Source of the DNA: Candidatus Gastranaerophilales bacterium
GTDB lineage: Bacteria > Cyanobacteriota > Vampirovibrionia > Gastranaerophilales > Gastranaerophilaceae
DNA length: 64,000 nucleotides
Reading direction: 5' to 3'
Assembly (NCBI GenBank): GCA_944326425.1
Contig: CALVDX010000008.1
Location: 23,121 to 87,120 of the forward strand
The notes under the pieces are model-generated. The model was given only the letters and a program-made list of their open reading frames with translations, made no database searches and was not told the origin of the DNA. Position 1 is the first letter of the stretch. Each line of letters starts with the position of its first letter. Made by a program: the position numbers and the translations under genes. This document shows, one piece after another, positions 53,785 to 62,975 of the stretch.

Positions 53785-55200
53785 TTATGCGGCTGCTGTT
53801 ATTTGTTCGGGCTGCTCTGAGCTCTTTTTATTATTCAGGCTGTCAAGCGCAAACTGTGCAGCTGCTCTTACGGTTGTATTATTATCTGTATTTATTAATG
53901 CTTCATAGATTGGAGTTAATTCTCTGGCATATTCTTCTCTTTGAAGATAGATTAGAGCGTCAAGGGCACTCAATCTTATTGTGTCATTTGTACTCTTTAG
54001 AGAATTTACTATAGCTGACAGTCCGGGTACATCAGTAACTGCAACTATGTTCCCTGTTTCTTCCTGCACTCTGTTTAAAAATGCATTTGAAAGCAGAGCA
54101 AGTGTTGTTATTCCATACTCTTTGTTTCTTTCCGCCAGCTCCAGCGGCGAGAGTTTATTTGCGTAATTTACATCTTGTTCAGATATTGTATGCGGAAGAA
54201 CGATTTTATCATCAGGGGTATTTGCTTGTTTTTGTTTTGCGTAAGCTATGCGGTTTTCGATAATCAGGTCTCTTATTTGAATCTGTGAATCAGTTGGACC
54301 GGCAAGTCCTGTTGTGTCCTTTGATACAATGTCTATTACGCTGTGGAAAACAGGTTCAACAAGGTACGGTTTTAGGGTTTCTTTGCTGAAGCCTGCATCA
54401 ACAATTTCTTTTAGCTGCAGTGCTTGTATATCATAGTTTTGTGAGTCAAGGTTTTCTGTAATTTTTATATAATCAAGAACAGGTGATGTATCTCCGGGCG
54501 GAACTATTTCAACTTTTGATATTTGTTTAGTGTGAGTTTCTTCAGGATCGGGAATTTTTTTTAGTTCGGTAGCTTCCTCTGCCGGTTTTGATTGAAGTGC
54601 AGCATCCTGAGTATACGGTGTTTCCGGTTTTGGTTCTTCCGGTGTTACAGTATTGATAGTTTCTGTTATTTGATTGACCTGTTCTGCTTCTTCTGTTTTG
54701 GCAGGCTCCGGCACAACTGCGGTGTTATTTACTGCAGAAGTACTTTCTTTTTTTATTTCCGGAATAATAATTTCAGGAACTACAGGAGAATTTGCAGAGG
54801 GGGTGGTCTCTTGAGCCGTTTTGTTTTCTATTTCTGTTTCTACGGTTTCATTTATAGCGGAGGGTGTTGTTTCTTCAATATAGACCGGCGGGGGAACAGG
54901 GATTGTTTTTTTGTCCGTAAGAACGGATGCCGGATATTCAGCTGCCGGTTTGGGATCCGGGAGAGCCGGTGGTGTAGTTGTTGTTTTCGGCAGTTTTTTT
55001 TGTCCTTTAATCATTTGAGGAAAGTACTCTGGCGGAATTTGTGCCTCTTGATACTTGTAGATTTTAAGTGGTTGTGCCTGCGGCTGTATCTCATTTTGCT
55101 GTGGTACATTTACAACAGGGTTATGAATATCAATTTTAACTCCGCTGTAGTTTTGGTTTGTTATATAAGTACCTTTTCCTATTGTATCTACTCCTGCCAT
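53785..55200 (-). CDS. Pro/Glu/Thr-rich protein with NYSGVKIDI motif and C-terminal HEAT-like repeats
   Basis: A 471-aa protein in three parts. Residues 1-35 carry TNQNYSGVKIDIHNPVVNVP, shared with the next upstream gene. About 50-235 is a long low-complexity linker rich in Pro, Glu, Thr and Lys. About 240-460 is helical, with HEAT-like pairs (VPGLSAIVNSLKSTNDTIRLSALDALIYL; LTPIYEALINTDNNTTVRAAAQFALDSL). No signal peptide. Function unknown; the N-terminal motif may be a targeting or docking tag. AAAGG precedes the ATG. It may end the motAB transcript. Confidence 0.65.
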   Translation of the reverse strand: MAGVDTIGKGTYITNQNYSGVKIDIHNPVVNVPQQNEIQPQAQPLKIYKYQEAQIPPEYFPQMIKGQKKLPKTTTTPPALPDPKPAAEYPASVLTDKKTIPVPPPVYIEETTPSAINETVETEIENKTAQETTPSANSPVVPEIIIPEIKKESTSAVNNTAVVPEPAKTEEAEQVNQITETINTVTPEEPKPETPYTQDAALQSKPAEEATELKKIPDPEETHTKQISKVEIVPPGDTSPVLDYIKITENLDSQNYDIQALQLKEIVDAGFSKETLKPYLVEPVFHSVIDIVSKDTTGLAGPTDSQIQIRDLIIENRIAYAKQKQANTPDDKIVLPHTISEQDVNYANKLSPLELAERNKEYGITTLALLSNAFLNRVQEETGNIVAVTDVPGLSAIVNSLKSTNDTIRLSALDALIYLQREEYARELTPIYEALINTDNNTTVRAAAQFALDSLNNKKSSEQPEQITAAA

Positions 55201-55290
55201 ATTTTTAACCTTTCATTCACATTTATTGTATATTCTTATAAAGATTATTTTTTATAAATAATTGCTATTTCTTTAAAAAATATTTACAAT

Positions 55291-55503
55291 TTACTTTACT
55301 TCTTCTGCCGCTGTTACTTCTGCTGCTTTATTTGGTTCATAGATACTTGTTTGTGGAATGTCATAAATTGGTGCGGTAATTGCCGGCGGCAAATTTACTG
55401 CAGGGTTTGTAATATCAATTTTAACTCCGCTATAGTTGTTTGTTTGAGCGGGGCAGCATTGCGGACACGTACAAAAATTTTGAACTGGTGAAATTTGAGT
55501 CAT
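55291..55503 (-). CDS. Small Cys-rich protein with NYSGVKIDI motif
   Basis: A 70-aa protein: an N-terminal Cys cluster (FCTCPQCCPAQ), then NNYSGVKIDITNPAVNLPP, nearly the same as in the 471-aa neighbour, then an acidic/Ala tail. AAAGGA lies 6 nt before ATG 55503, preferred over a GTG at 55524 that lies upstream of this site. The close cysteines could bind metal. Function unknown. Confidence 0.62.
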   Translation of the reverse strand: MTQISPVQNFCTCPQCCPAQTNNYSGVKIDITNPAVNLPPAITAPIYDIPQTSIYEPNKAAEVTAAEEVK

Positions 55504-55589
55504 ATAAAATCCTTTCTTTAACACTACATGCAGGTTAACACTTGTGAAGAAAAAAGATTGACTTGTTTATGGTAAATTGTAACATTTAT

Positions 55590-56189
55590 TTACATAATGT
55601 TAATTACATCCAGTCCGTTATATTCAAATATGCGTTTAGTTTTTCCTTTTTTGTATTCCCGCGCAAGCAAAGCCCCGGCAATAGCTTCCAGCTGTGCTGC
55701 AGGAATCATATTGCTTGGCATGTTACTGAAACCGTAATTTAGTTTAAGTGCTGATTGAAAAAACTTGCAGTCTGCAGGACTACGTTCTTTGTAATTTGAG
55801 TATAAGTTAAGTTTTTGACGTGTCAGGTATATTTCAAATCTTTTTATATCAATTCCTGCATCATGTAATTTAAGAAGATAGTCGCTGCCTCTTGGCGAGT
55901 AGCGCTGCATCCAGTTATCCTTATTTAAAAATAACGGGTTTTCATTAATTCTTTGATAGGGTTTGGAGAGAACCCGCCATTTCCCGTTAAGCATGGCATT
56001 ATCCCAGGGGAGAGAGACCATAACGCTTGAATTTTTTAATGAAGAAAAATTATCAAAGAAAAAAATAACATCATTTATTGAAAAGAGCTTATCAACATAG
56101 CAAAGCTGCCCGTTATCCTGTAAGACAGCAACTCCGGATTCTATTGACGATGCCGCACCTAATGATAAGCCTATATAGTAATTACTCAT
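55590..56189 (-). CDS. DUF429-like RNase H-fold protein (putative)
   Basis: A 199-aa protein beginning YYIGLSLGAASSIESGVAVLQ, then SSVMVSLPWDNAM and ending in IPAAQLEAIAGALLAREYKK. Order and spacing resemble DUF429/YqgF-type RNase H folds, but the first acidic residue of that fold (D in GhD) is replaced by S in GLSLG, so catalysis is doubtful. It lies 7 nt after motB without its own ribosome-binding site. Confidence 0.5.
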   Translation of the reverse strand: MSNYYIGLSLGAASSIESGVAVLQDNGQLCYVDKLFSINDVIFFFDNFSSLKNSSVMVSLPWDNAMLNGKWRVLSKPYQRINENPLFLNKDNWMQRYSPRGSDYLLKLHDAGIDIKRFEIYLTRQKLNLYSNYKERSPADCKFFQSALKLNYGFSNMPSNMIPAAQLEAIAGALLAREYKKGKTKRIFEYNGLDVINIM

Positions 56190-56196
56190 AAATTAA

Positions 56197-57270
56197 TTAT
56201 ATACCAAAATCATCGTCTGATGGCAGTGGAACATCTAACATAATTACCGGAGCTTCTTCTTTAGTTTTTAGATCCTGATTTAGTCCCTGATAAATATTTT
56301 TATTTCTTTCTGCGGCAGATTTTGGCGGCAGTTTTGTGTATTTTAGTTTAGATGCGGCGCTTTGGGCTTCAGCTTCATTGGTTTTAAAATTAAAATCACC
56401 CATTTTTGCTGCAAATCTGACATCGCGTACTATTTTTTCACGTTCTGCCTGAAGCCGTTTTTGTTCTTCGATAGGGATGTCTTTTAAGTTAATACCCGGT
56501 TTTTCAGCATCTTTGTATTTGTTTTTAAGTATCATTATTTCGATTCTTCTGTTTTTTTGCGAATTTTCAGGCGTTACATTGTCCGCGGCAGGTCTGGTAT
56601 CAGCGTATCCGATTGCGGTGAATAACTGAGGGAAAAATTTAAAACGCCCTATCAGATACCGGACAACCGAGCATGCTCTGGCTGCTGAGAGTTCCCAATT
56701 AGATGGATATTGTGATGTAGCAATCGGGGCGCTGTCTGTATGCCCTTCTACCCTCATATTGTGCAGTATGAATTTTTCGCAAACGAGGACACCTACTTTA
56801 TCTAACATTTGCTTTGCAGATGAGCTCAGGGTTGCTGACCCTGACGGAAAAAGATATTTATCATCAAAGGTTAATAATAATCCGCGTTCGGTTATTTTAG
56901 CGGAGACTCCGTCAAGTTCTTTATTTTTTACAAGTTCATTTATAATTTTTTCTATTTCCTGAAAAGAGTTGTCTTCATATTTTGCATTCATATATTCAAA
57001 CATAAGGCTTGGAATAAAAGAATTGGCCATAGTAGACTCATCAAAAAATTTGTCGCTGCTTTCCAAAATACTTTCCTGTCCGGTTAGAAGGGCATTTGCT
57101 TCAAATGCTTTTCTAATTGACTCTTCAAACTTTGTAAAATCTGCAATATCAACCTGCGAAAGGGCATAGAGTACAACAAATGTTGCAAATAACAGTGTGA
57201 TAAAATCGCCGTAAGAAACAAGCCAGCGCTCTAGGTTTTCATGTGGTTCTTCTTTTTTCTTTTTTGCCAT
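56197..57270 (-). CDS. motB: Flagellar motor stator protein MotB
   Basis: A 357-aa protein with a single N-terminal helix containing the proton-channel Asp (SYGDFITLLFATFVVLYALS), a plug/linker, and an OmpA-like peptidoglycan-binding domain (about 125-255: LFPSGSATLSS, VEGHTDSAPI, NWELSAARACSVV, NRRIEIMI). A C-terminal extension of about 100 residues, Lys/Glu-rich, is unusual for MotB. Its ATG overlaps the motA stop. Confidence 0.93.
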   Translation of the reverse strand: MAKKKKEEPHENLERWLVSYGDFITLLFATFVVLYALSQVDIADFTKFEESIRKAFEANALLTGQESILESSDKFFDESTMANSFIPSLMFEYMNAKYEDNSFQEIEKIINELVKNKELDGVSAKITERGLLLTFDDKYLFPSGSATLSSSAKQMLDKVGVLVCEKFILHNMRVEGHTDSAPIATSQYPSNWELSAARACSVVRYLIGRFKFFPQLFTAIGYADTRPAADNVTPENSQKNRRIEIMILKNKYKDAEKPGINLKDIPIEEQKRLQAEREKIVRDVRFAAKMGDFNFKTNEAEAQSAASKLKYTKLPPKSAAERNKNIYQGLNQDLKTKEEAPVIMLDVPLPSDDDFGI

Positions 57271-58043
57271 TATTGACCTTTCTTAGGTGCTGATGATTTG
57301 TTATCCAGAATAAATGACTGCAGTTTTCTTTCAATTAACGCCGGAGATTCACCAGCCTGAATTGAAAGAATCCCTTCGCAAATAATTGTTTTTGCAAGAA
57401 ATACTTTTGCATAGTTACATCTTAAACGGCTTGCAAACGGAAGCATAACGAGGTTTGCCGCAAACAGACCGTAAATTGTGGCAACGAATGCTACTGCGAT
57501 ACCTGCGCCTAACTTGGAGGGGTCTGAAAGGTTTTGCATAACCTGAATTAATCCGAGAACTGCTCCGATAATACCAAGTGTAGGTGAATATCCGCCGAAA
57601 GATTCAAATACTTTTGCAGAAGTACCTATTTTATTTTCCAGTTGTTCTATTTGGTTTTCCATTATTTCTCTTACAAGTGTCGGGTCAGTGCCGTCTGCAA
57701 CGGCTTCCAGCCCCAGTGTTAATAAAGGGTCAGAAGCAAGGGCGGCTTCTTTTTCAAGAGCAATAATACCTTCTTTTCTGGCTTTAGTTGCAAAACGTCC
57801 GATTTCTGCAATAAGTGCTGTTAAATCTACTACCGGAGGCATGAAAATATCTTTTATTGATAACATTGCATCTTTTAAAACCGGTATCGGGAAACTTAAA
57901 AAGACTGCGCCGGACGTACCGCCAATAACGATAAAAGCGGCGGTTATCTGTATTAACTGTCCTATGTTTCCGCCTTCAAGCGCCTGGCCTGTTAATATAA
58001 AGCCAAGCCCCATGAATAAGCCGATTATTGCAAAAATATCCAT
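57270..58043 (-). CDS. motA: Flagellar motor stator protein MotA
   Basis: A 257-aa inner-membrane stator subunit with four membrane segments: FAIIGLFMGLGFILTGQAL, AAFIVIGGTSGAVFLSF, and the C-terminal pair beginning PTLGIIGAVLGLIQVM and GIAVAFVATIYGLFAANLVMLP. The cytosolic loop has ALEKEAALASDPLL. With MotB it drives flagellar rotation. GGAGAAG precedes the ATG. First gene of the minus-strand motor unit. Confidence 0.95.
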   Translation of the reverse strand: MDIFAIIGLFMGLGFILTGQALEGGNIGQLIQITAAFIVIGGTSGAVFLSFPIPVLKDAMLSIKDIFMPPVVDLTALIAEIGRFATKARKEGIIALEKEAALASDPLLTLGLEAVADGTDPTLVREIMENQIEQLENKIGTSAKVFESFGGYSPTLGIIGAVLGLIQVMQNLSDPSKLGAGIAVAFVATIYGLFAANLVMLPFASRLRCNYAKVFLAKTIICEGILSIQAGESPALIERKLQSFILDNKSSAPKKGQ

Positions 58044-58165
58044 ATCTTCTCCACTATATTCTTTTTACTTTTATTTTAAACGTATTTAGGTTATTTTGTA
58101 TCATTTATTTGTAGTATTAACGGTGATTGTAACTGTATAAAAAACTGATTGCGTAAAAATTCTTG

Positions 58166-58174
58166 TGATATAAT
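58166..58174 (+). promoter_or_regulatory. Extended -10 promoter of the PC4-priA unit
   Basis: TGATATAAT (TGN-TATAAT), 31 nt before the ATG at 58206; TTGCGT lies 14 nt further upstream. Confidence 0.6.
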
Positions 58175-58205
58175 TTTTTTATTGTTAATAAGGGAGGGAA
58201 ATAAA

Positions 58206-58445
58206 ATGGCAGATGCAAAAATTTTAGCTACTATACAAAGAACGGATACTGAACAATTACAAATTTCCGTAAGCGAATACAGAGGAAAAAGCTACTTTAA
58301 TTTAAGAATTTACTATACAACCGATGACGGTGCAACATGGCTTCCTACAAAAAAGGGGGTTACATTTGCCCCTGATCAGCTGGATATTTTGTCCGAGGCA
58401 ATTGAAGAAGCCAAGAAAGAATTTATGGCAGAAGCAGAAGAATAA
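58206..58445 (+). CDS. PC4/YdbC-family ssDNA-binding protein
   Basis: A 79-aa protein with the PC4 beta-sheet/helix pattern: ISVSEYRGKSYFNLRIYYTTDDGATWLPTKKGVTF followed by LDILSEAIEEA. Such proteins bind single-stranded DNA and modulate transcription or repair. I chose ATG 58206, with AGGGAGG upstream, over 58149, which precedes the promoter. Its stop overlaps the priA ATG (TAATG), so the two are coupled, fitting a role with the replication restart helicase. Confidence 0.85.
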   Translation: MADAKILATIQRTDTEQLQISVSEYRGKSYFNLRIYYTTDDGATWLPTKKGVTFAPDQLDILSEAIEEAKKEFMAEAEE

Positions 58446-60643
58446 TGAAGTATGCCCTTGTATTGGTTAATATAACGGGCTTGGGGGTAAAAACATTCAG
58501 TTACCTCATACCCGATGAGATGAAACAGGTTATCCAAATTGGACAACCTGTTTTAGTCCCGTTTGGTAAACGCGGGCTGGTTAATGCTTTTGTTGTCGGC
58601 TTTTCTGATTACCTGCCTGGAGATTTTACACCGAAGAAAATAAATAAAATTCTTGATACAAATCCGTTATTCTCGCTTAAATATCTTAAACTTTTGGAGT
58701 GGGTTGCAAACTATTACTGTACGGATCTGGTAACGGTAATTAATATGGCAATTCCAGCTAAATTTATTGAAATGTCCTCTAAAGTTGCAAAGGCAGTGGA
58801 GTTTGTTACAAAAGAAGGGGCTGCTAAACGGCAGTCCGAAATTCTCACGGCTCTGGAAGCTGCCGGAAAATCCCCGCTGAATAAGTTTTTAAAAGAAAAT
58901 AAAACTACGCTTCCGACGATAAAGAAGATGGCTGATGCCGGTTTTTTAAAAATAACGGATGAAGAGGTCTACAGAAATCCGCTAAATATTTTTAAAGATA
59001 TCAAAGTTGAGCCTCTATATGAATTATCAGCAGAACAGGAAAGAGTTTATCAGGAAATATCTGCAAAACTCCGATCGCAAAAGCCTCTTTTACTGCACGG
59101 GATTACGGCATCAGGTAAAACAGAAGTGTATTTTAAATTGATTAAAGATGTAATAGATACCGGTAAGAATGTTTTATTTCTTGCGCCCGAAATTGCACTT
59201 GCTTCCCAGCTTGTAAAGCGGCTTGCACGCAAGTTCGGGATTGATGATGTTGCAATTTGGCACAGCAGTATCTCAGAAGGCGAGAAGTATGATGTATGGA
59301 AACGTCTTTATAATAACGATGTAAAAATCCTCGCGGGTGTTCGCTCTGCTGTTTTTGCACCCTTGAATAATATCGGGCTTATTATTGTGGATGAAGAGCA
59401 TGAAAGTGCTTATAAACAGTCAAATCCTGCTCCGCGGTATGATGCTAAAATAATTGCACAGCGCCTTGCGCAGTTCCATCAATCTCCCATTATTTTAGGG
59501 TCTGCAACTCCGGATATTTCGTCTTATTATTATGCAAGTAACAATAACAATCTTTTTGAACTAAAAAAAAGGTTTAATAACCAGCCGCCTGCCAAAACAA
59601 AAGTAATAAATATGCAGGAATACGGACATGCTGCTTACAAAGGAATGATATCAAAACCATTGCAGACAGAGATTACAAAAACTTTAGATGCTAAACATCA
59701 GGTTATTTTATTAATGAACAGGCGCGGTTTTTCAACATCAACCCAGTGCAAAGCATGCGGATATGTTATTGAATGCCCTGATTGTTCCATTCCGATGATA
59801 TGGCATAATACGGACAAGGTATTAAAGTGCCACTATTGTAATAAAATTTTACCTTTTCCGGACGTTTGTCCTAAATGCGGCTCTGATGCTCTTAGAAATT
59901 CAGGTGCGGGAACACAGAAAATCGAACTTTTGATAAAAGAACTTTATCCGGAGGCGCGGGTTGAAAGAATTGACAGCGATATTCTTGTAAGGAAAAATGC
60001 ACATATAGAGCTTCTCAATAAGTTTTTAAACCGTGAAATTGATATACTTATCGGGACACAAATGATAGCAAAAGGGCTCGATAACCCTAATGTAACGCTT
60101 GTAGGCGTTCTTAATGCTGATGCAGGATTTTCGCTTCCTGATTTTAGAGCATCCGAACGCGGGTTCCAGTTATTAACACAGGTTGCAGGCCGTGCGGGGC
60201 GCGGAGCAGATACGGGTGAGGTTATTTTCCAAACTTACAATCCTTCCTATTATGCTTTTGAAAGTGCTAAAGAGCAGGATTATGACAAATTTTACAGAAA
60301 AGAAATTAAACTAAGGCAGGAATACGACTATCCGCCGTTCAGCCAGATTATACGCTTAATTATAAGTTCTGAAAATAATTATCGGGCAGAAAAATCCGCT
60401 ATGGAAATAGGGATGCGCTTTGCCCAAATGACTGAAAAACAGGGATTTAGTGAGTATCTGGAAGTCCTCGGTCCTTCTGCATGCGTAATTGAAAAAATTA
60501 GCAATAAGTACAGGTTCCAGATTTTGATAAAAAATAAGTTATCACAAAAGGGACATAAATTTGTTTCGGCTTTTCTTAATAAAATAATTATGCCCAAGGA
60601 TATAAAACTCTCAATAGACGTTGACCCGTTAGATATTTTATAG
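58445..60643 (+). CDS. priA: Primosomal replication restart helicase PriA
   Basis: A 732-aa 3'-5' DNA helicase that reloads the replisome. It has an N-terminal DNA-binding domain, Walker A GITASGKTEVYF, the DEEH box (IVDEEHESAYKQ), and the eight zinc cysteines as CKACG, CPDCS, CHYCN and CPKCG. Then LIGTQMIAKGLDNPNVTLVG and GRAGRGADTGEVIFQT complete the helicase core. Full length. Confidence 0.97.
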   Translation: MKYALVLVNITGLGVKTFSYLIPDEMKQVIQIGQPVLVPFGKRGLVNAFVVGFSDYLPGDFTPKKINKILDTNPLFSLKYLKLLEWVANYYCTDLVTVINMAIPAKFIEMSSKVAKAVEFVTKEGAAKRQSEILTALEAAGKSPLNKFLKENKTTLPTIKKMADAGFLKITDEEVYRNPLNIFKDIKVEPLYELSAEQERVYQEISAKLRSQKPLLLHGITASGKTEVYFKLIKDVIDTGKNVLFLAPEIALASQLVKRLARKFGIDDVAIWHSSISEGEKYDVWKRLYNNDVKILAGVRSAVFAPLNNIGLIIVDEEHESAYKQSNPAPRYDAKIIAQRLAQFHQSPIILGSATPDISSYYYASNNNNLFELKKRFNNQPPAKTKVINMQEYGHAAYKGMISKPLQTEITKTLDAKHQVILLMNRRGFSTSTQCKACGYVIECPDCSIPMIWHNTDKVLKCHYCNKILPFPDVCPKCGSDALRNSGAGTQKIELLIKELYPEARVERIDSDILVRKNAHIELLNKFLNREIDILIGTQMIAKGLDNPNVTLVGVLNADAGFSLPDFRASERGFQLLTQVAGRAGRGADTGEVIFQTYNPSYYAFESAKEQDYDKFYRKEIKLRQEYDYPPFSQIIRLIISSENNYRAEKSAMEIGMRFAQMTEKQGFSEYLEVLGPSACVIEKISNKYRFQILIKNKLSQKGHKFVSAFLNKIIMPKDIKLSIDVDPLDIL

Positions 60644-60654
60644 ACTCTACCCTT

Positions 60655-61038
60655 CTAAAGTACAGCATCCAGATAGCTTTGCGGAAATTTTGATGCTGTT
60701 GCTTTGGTAATATATCCGACATTAAGACTTTCTGCAATTAGTTTTATATTGTAGGTTGCAGAAATTATTACAATTCTTGTTTTATTATACTGGGTTAGTT
60801 TTCTGACCTGTTCAACAAACCACTCTCCTGCATATTTAGGTGAAAAATCTTCTTCCATTTGTAAGTCTGTAATAATCAGGTCAAACGGCTCGTTTATGTT
60901 ATTGTATACAATTTCATAACCTTCGCGCGCGGATTCTGCTGTTTCAAACTCTGCCTGCCCTCCGAGAAGTTCGTTTAAAATTAATTTATGCTGGTCTCTC
61001 CAGCCTTTTACATCATCAACTATTAGTATTTTTTTCAT
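60655..61038 (-). CDS. Single-domain response regulator (CheY-like)
   Basis: A 127-aa receiver domain: acidic pair in ILIVDDVKGW, phosphoacceptor Asp in LIITDLQM, Ser/Thr in VIISAT and Lys in YITKAT. No output domain, so it acts by protein interaction. It overlaps aroH by 4 nt at the end of def-fmt-aroH. No cognate kinase is nearby; a chemotaxis role is possible given the motility genes but unproven. Confidence 0.88.
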   Translation of the reverse strand: MKKILIVDDVKGWRDQHKLILNELLGGQAEFETAESAREGYEIVYNNINEPFDLIITDLQMEEDFSPKYAGEWFVEQVRKLTQYNKTRIVIISATYNIKLIAESLNVGYITKATASKFPQSYLDAVL

Positions 61039-61385
61039 TTTCTTAACTCGCTTGCACCTTTCAGGTAGATAAATTCAGGTACAAAATTATCGCCGCAATT
61101 TACTACAATCATAACCCGTATACACTTTTTTAAAGCCCCTTTAACTTTAAGCTCGTTATAGCACATCATCGGAATATCTTTCCAGTGCAGGTCAATTCTT
61201 GCGAATTTTGCCGGGAAAGCCGCATCAAGGTCATCTGTCATTGTAAAAATAACGTGTGAAATCATATCTAAATCAAGGTTATTTTTTAAAACTATCTCGG
61301 AAAGAAGTTCTATTGTGGCATTTTTAATCTCTTCTTCTGTGTTATTTTCAACAGTTATAGCTCCTCTTATACCGCGTGTAATCAT
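61035..61385 (-). CDS. aroH: Chorismate mutase, AroH type
   Basis: A 116-aa trimeric chorismate mutase converting chorismate to prephenate for Phe/Tyr. The family blocks RGIRGAITVENNTEEEI, FTMTDDLDAAFPAKFAR and CYNELKVKGALKKCIRVMI are all present, including the Arg residues of the active site. It overlaps fmt by 4 nt. Confidence 0.93.
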   Translation of the reverse strand: MITRGIRGAITVENNTEEEIKNATIELLSEIVLKNNLDLDMISHVIFTMTDDLDAAFPAKFARIDLHWKDIPMMCYNELKVKGALKKCIRVMIVVNCGDNFVPEFIYLKGASELRK

Positions 61386-62317
61386 TTTGCTGCTCCTATA
61401 GTATTAGCGATTCCGTTATACCAGTCTCTTGCGGACATTTCTCCTTTGCTTTCCGGCTTGACAGTTATTGCCCGCAATATTCCGTTTCCGGTTGCAAAAT
61501 CTACACCCTCTTTACCGGCATGAACAATTTCACCCGGGGATAAGTCTGTTTTTTCTTTAATAACGCAGGATTTAAGGATTTTTACTGTTTTGTTATTAAA
61601 ACAGAAATATGCCCCCGGAGATTTATAAATCCCGCGGATAAGGTTGTGGATTTCCTGTGCGCTTTTATTCCAGTCGATTTTAAACTCGTCGCTTGTAAGT
61701 TTGTTTGCAAAGCAGACTCCGTTCTCGCACTGTTTTACCGGTTGAAGTGTTCCGTTATAAATACCCTTGAGTGTTTGCGAAACCAACTCCGGTGATTTGT
61801 CAGATATGATTTGATACAAATCTTCGCAGGTCATATTATCAGGAATATCAATCGGATAAGAAATACAGATATCTCCGCAGTCAAGTCCGAGTTCTGTAAT
61901 CATGGTACAAATCCCTGTTTGACTGTCTCCGTTGATTATACATCTTTGAATAGGATTAGCACCGCGGTATTTTGGTAACAGGGAAGCATGAAGATTTATT
62001 GTTTCATACTTCGGCATATCAAGAATTTCCTGCGGCAGTATTTGTCCGAAGGCAAAAGTTACAAAGAAATCTGCGTTTAGTTTTTTAATTTCTGCCTGTA
62101 TATCTGGCTCTTTTCTGATTGATTTTGGCTGAAAAACGGGAATATTTAATTCAAGAGCTGTTTTCTTTATTGGAGATGCCGTAAGCTTTTTGCCGCGTCC
62201 TGCCGGCTTATCCGGCTGGGTAACAACACCAAGAACTTCAAATTCATTTGAAGAATGAAGATATTGAAGTGTTTTGACACCGATATCAGGTGTTCCCCAG
62301 AATACAACTTTAATCAT
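61382..62317 (-). CDS. fmt: Methionyl-tRNA formyltransferase
   Basis: A 311-aa enzyme that formylates initiator Met-tRNA. N-terminal catalytic domain with VVFWGTPDIGVKTL, GVVTQPDKPAGRGKKL, NLHASLLPKYRGANPIQ (active-site Asn/His) and ELGLDCGDI; the C-terminal tRNA-binding barrel is complete. It overlaps def by 8 nt, the common def-fmt pairing. Confidence 0.97.
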   Translation of the reverse strand: MIKVVFWGTPDIGVKTLQYLHSSNEFEVLGVVTQPDKPAGRGKKLTASPIKKTALELNIPVFQPKSIRKEPDIQAEIKKLNADFFVTFAFGQILPQEILDMPKYETINLHASLLPKYRGANPIQRCIINGDSQTGICTMITELGLDCGDICISYPIDIPDNMTCEDLYQIISDKSPELVSQTLKGIYNGTLQPVKQCENGVCFANKLTSDEFKIDWNKSAQEIHNLIRGIYKSPGAYFCFNNKTVKILKSCVIKEKTDLSPGEIVHAGKEGVDFATGNGILRAITVKPESKGEMSARDWYNGIANTIGAAK

Positions 62318-62897
62318 CTGACTTTCCTTTTTCTGCCTGTTCTTTTAACAACTCATCAAGTTCAGGCTCTGATAACAGTTTATCAACTTCTACAGGCGGG
62401 AGATTGTATTTATTTAATACTTCGTCTGCTTCAAACCGGTTAATTGAGTGGTCGATAAACAGAATCCCGTCAAGATGGTCAAATTCGTGCTGAATGGCTC
62501 GTGCGAGGAGTTCACCGTTTTTAACCTCCATAACAAACGGACGGCCGTGTATATCGGTTGCCTTAACCATAATATTGGCATATCTTCTAACATCTGTATA
62601 CGCTTCCGGAAAACTTAAACAGCCTTCATGACTTTTACAGGCGCCGGATTTTTTAATGATTTTAGGGTTTATAAAAGTGATAGGATTTAACGGTTCGTCA
62701 CCTGTTGAGCAGTCTACAACAAAGATTCTTAAATTCTCTCCGATTTGCGGTGCTGCAAGACCTACACCGTTATTAGCATACATGGTATCATACAAATCAG
62801 AAACAATAGCTTTTACCTTTGCGGATACTTTATGTACTTCTTTTGACGGAAGTCTAAGGGAGGGTTCTCCGTATCTTAAAATCTTTTTTATTGCCAT
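62310..62897 (-). CDS. def: Peptide deformylase
   Basis: A 195-aa iron/zinc hydrolase that removes the N-formyl group. The three signature motifs are present: GVGLAAPQIG, EGCLSFP and QHEFDHLDGILF. I chose ATG 62897 because AGAGGTGAAG precedes it and the -10 box lies at 62916-62921; an upstream start at 62996 lies before the promoter. The C-terminal tail after the last helix is long and acidic. Confidence 0.96.
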   Translation of the reverse strand: MAIKKILRYGEPSLRLPSKEVHKVSAKVKAIVSDLYDTMYANNGVGLAAPQIGENLRIFVVDCSTGDEPLNPITFINPKIIKKSGACKSHEGCLSFPEAYTDVRRYANIMVKATDIHGRPFVMEVKNGELLARAIQHEFDHLDGILFIDHSINRFEADEVLNKYNLPPVEVDKLLSEPELDELLKEQAEKGKSDD

Positions 62898-62915
62898 AAC
62901 TTCACCTCTGAAACT

Positions 62916-62924
62916 ATTATACCA
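62916..62924 (-). promoter_or_regulatory. Extended -10 promoter of def-fmt-aroH
   Basis: TGGTATAAT on the minus strand (TGN-TATAAT), 18 nt before the def ATG. Confidence 0.6.
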
Positions 62925-62941
62925 CAAAAGAAATCCTATAG

Positions 62942-62969
62942 TTGAAACCTGATATTTTTGGGTTATGAT
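62942..62969 (+). promoter_or_regulatory. Promoter giving a likely leaderless mRNA for the 143-aa membrane protein
   Basis: TTGAAA, a 16-nt spacer and TATGAT. Only 6 nt separate the -10 box from the ATG at 62976. Confidence 0.6.
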
Positions 62970-62975
62970 AGGTGT

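Noticed and set aside
54592..55257. 221-aa plus-strand frame opposite the P/E/T-rich gene
   Set aside because: Rich in Cys, Phe, Tyr and Arg as expected for the antisense of a low-complexity coding region; no start signals.
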